A DNA stretch of 64,000 bases, taken from VAZQ01 sp963827585 (GTDB taxonomy: Bacteria > Pseudomonadota > Alphaproteobacteria > Rhizobiales > Xanthobacteraceae). The notes beneath the pieces were generated by a model, which was given only the letters and a program-made list of their open reading frames with translations, ran no database searches and was not told the origin of the DNA. Positions 63,761-64,000 of the stretch are shown here, one piece after another; positions within the stretch are counted from its first letter, which is position 1, and each line of letters opens with the position of its first letter. The position numbers were made by a program, and so were the translations under genes. The stretch covers positions 58,426-122,425 of the forward strand of contig CAWHCK010000028.1 in the NCBI GenBank assembly GCA_963827585.1, in the 5' to 3' direction.

Positions 63761-64000
63761 GGAGGAAGTCGCATGGCGTCCCTCCCAGCAAAGATGCGAG
63801 CCGAAACTACGCCTACACAACGCGCTACACAACGAACACGGCGACTGGAAAATTATTGAGGACGAACAGTGATTTGACGGGGCGGCTTCTGTTCCTCACC
63901 CGCCCTGGTGACCTCTGAAAACCTGATGCAGATCGACCCTCCCGGTGGGGAACTGCCGAACGCCCTGCCAAGACCCAGCCGCAGCGAGGCTCAGCCGGCC

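Overview
The window looks like a chromosome segment of an alphaproteobacterium of the order Hyphomicrobiales (Bradyrhizobiaceae or Xanthobacteraceae relatives). The reasons are high GC, long same-strand runs of ABC importers and catabolic enzymes, the typical rhizobial palindromic intergenic repeats, and several tripartite-tricarboxylate ('Bug') binding proteins. The genus call is inference only.

Region 1 (about 0-42 kb) is a dense catabolic gene collection. On the minus strand, 9.2 kb down to 0.1 kb, a cyclase-family hydrolase, cupin, short-chain dehydrogenase, 3-hydroxyacyl-CoA dehydrogenase, a full branched-chain/LIV-type ABC importer and a beta-keto acid cleavage enzyme form one block under a divergent IclR regulator. 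On the plus strand follow an ACMSD-like amidohydrolase, an MFS carrier, an orphan NMT1/TauA-type binding protein, a class V PLP enzyme and a LigAB-type extradiol dioxygenase. Next come a nitrate/taurine-type ABC importer (18.9-22.3 kb), a MarR regulator and a NicX-like ring-cleavage dioxygenase. A five-gene minus-strand operon (31.3-25.5 kb: alpha/beta hydrolase, acyl-CoA dehydrogenase, acyl-CoA ligase, octopine-dehydrogenase-like enzyme, 3-hydroxyacyl-CoA dehydrogenase) carries upstream the same 17-base sequence that lies in the MarR/nicX intergenic region. I read these as one regulon for an aromatic or N-heteroaromatic substrate. An IS element with a passenger gene sits between the two halves. 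Further genes are a second ABC importer, a LysR regulator, two small secreted proteins, an amidohydrolase/M24/D-2-hydroxyacid dehydrogenase operon and a Bug/FAH-hydrolase pair.

Region 2 (42.5-46.6 kb) starts at a tRNA-Gln-like gene with an 8-base anticodon loop. It looks like a small tRNA-associated mobile island: a frameshifted HTH protein, a small conserved protein, a frameshifted protein with family-A polymerase (PolA/T7 RNAP-like) palm motifs, a three-zinc-finger protein and a tandem pair of 165-base repeats.

Region 3 (46.6-64 kb) is a scrapyard. It holds many ABC_sub_bind fragments, a broken Bug protein and an alpha/beta hydrolase split by a group II intron that itself holds an IS110-family element. 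It also holds a multi-GAF histidine kinase with indels next to a response-regulator adenylate cyclase, a sialidase-like gene whose middle is inverted, a frameshifted GMC oxidoreductase and a frameshifted solute-binding protein. Indels that break frame without other decay are common here, so uncorrected sequencing indels are a serious alternative to true pseudogenes.
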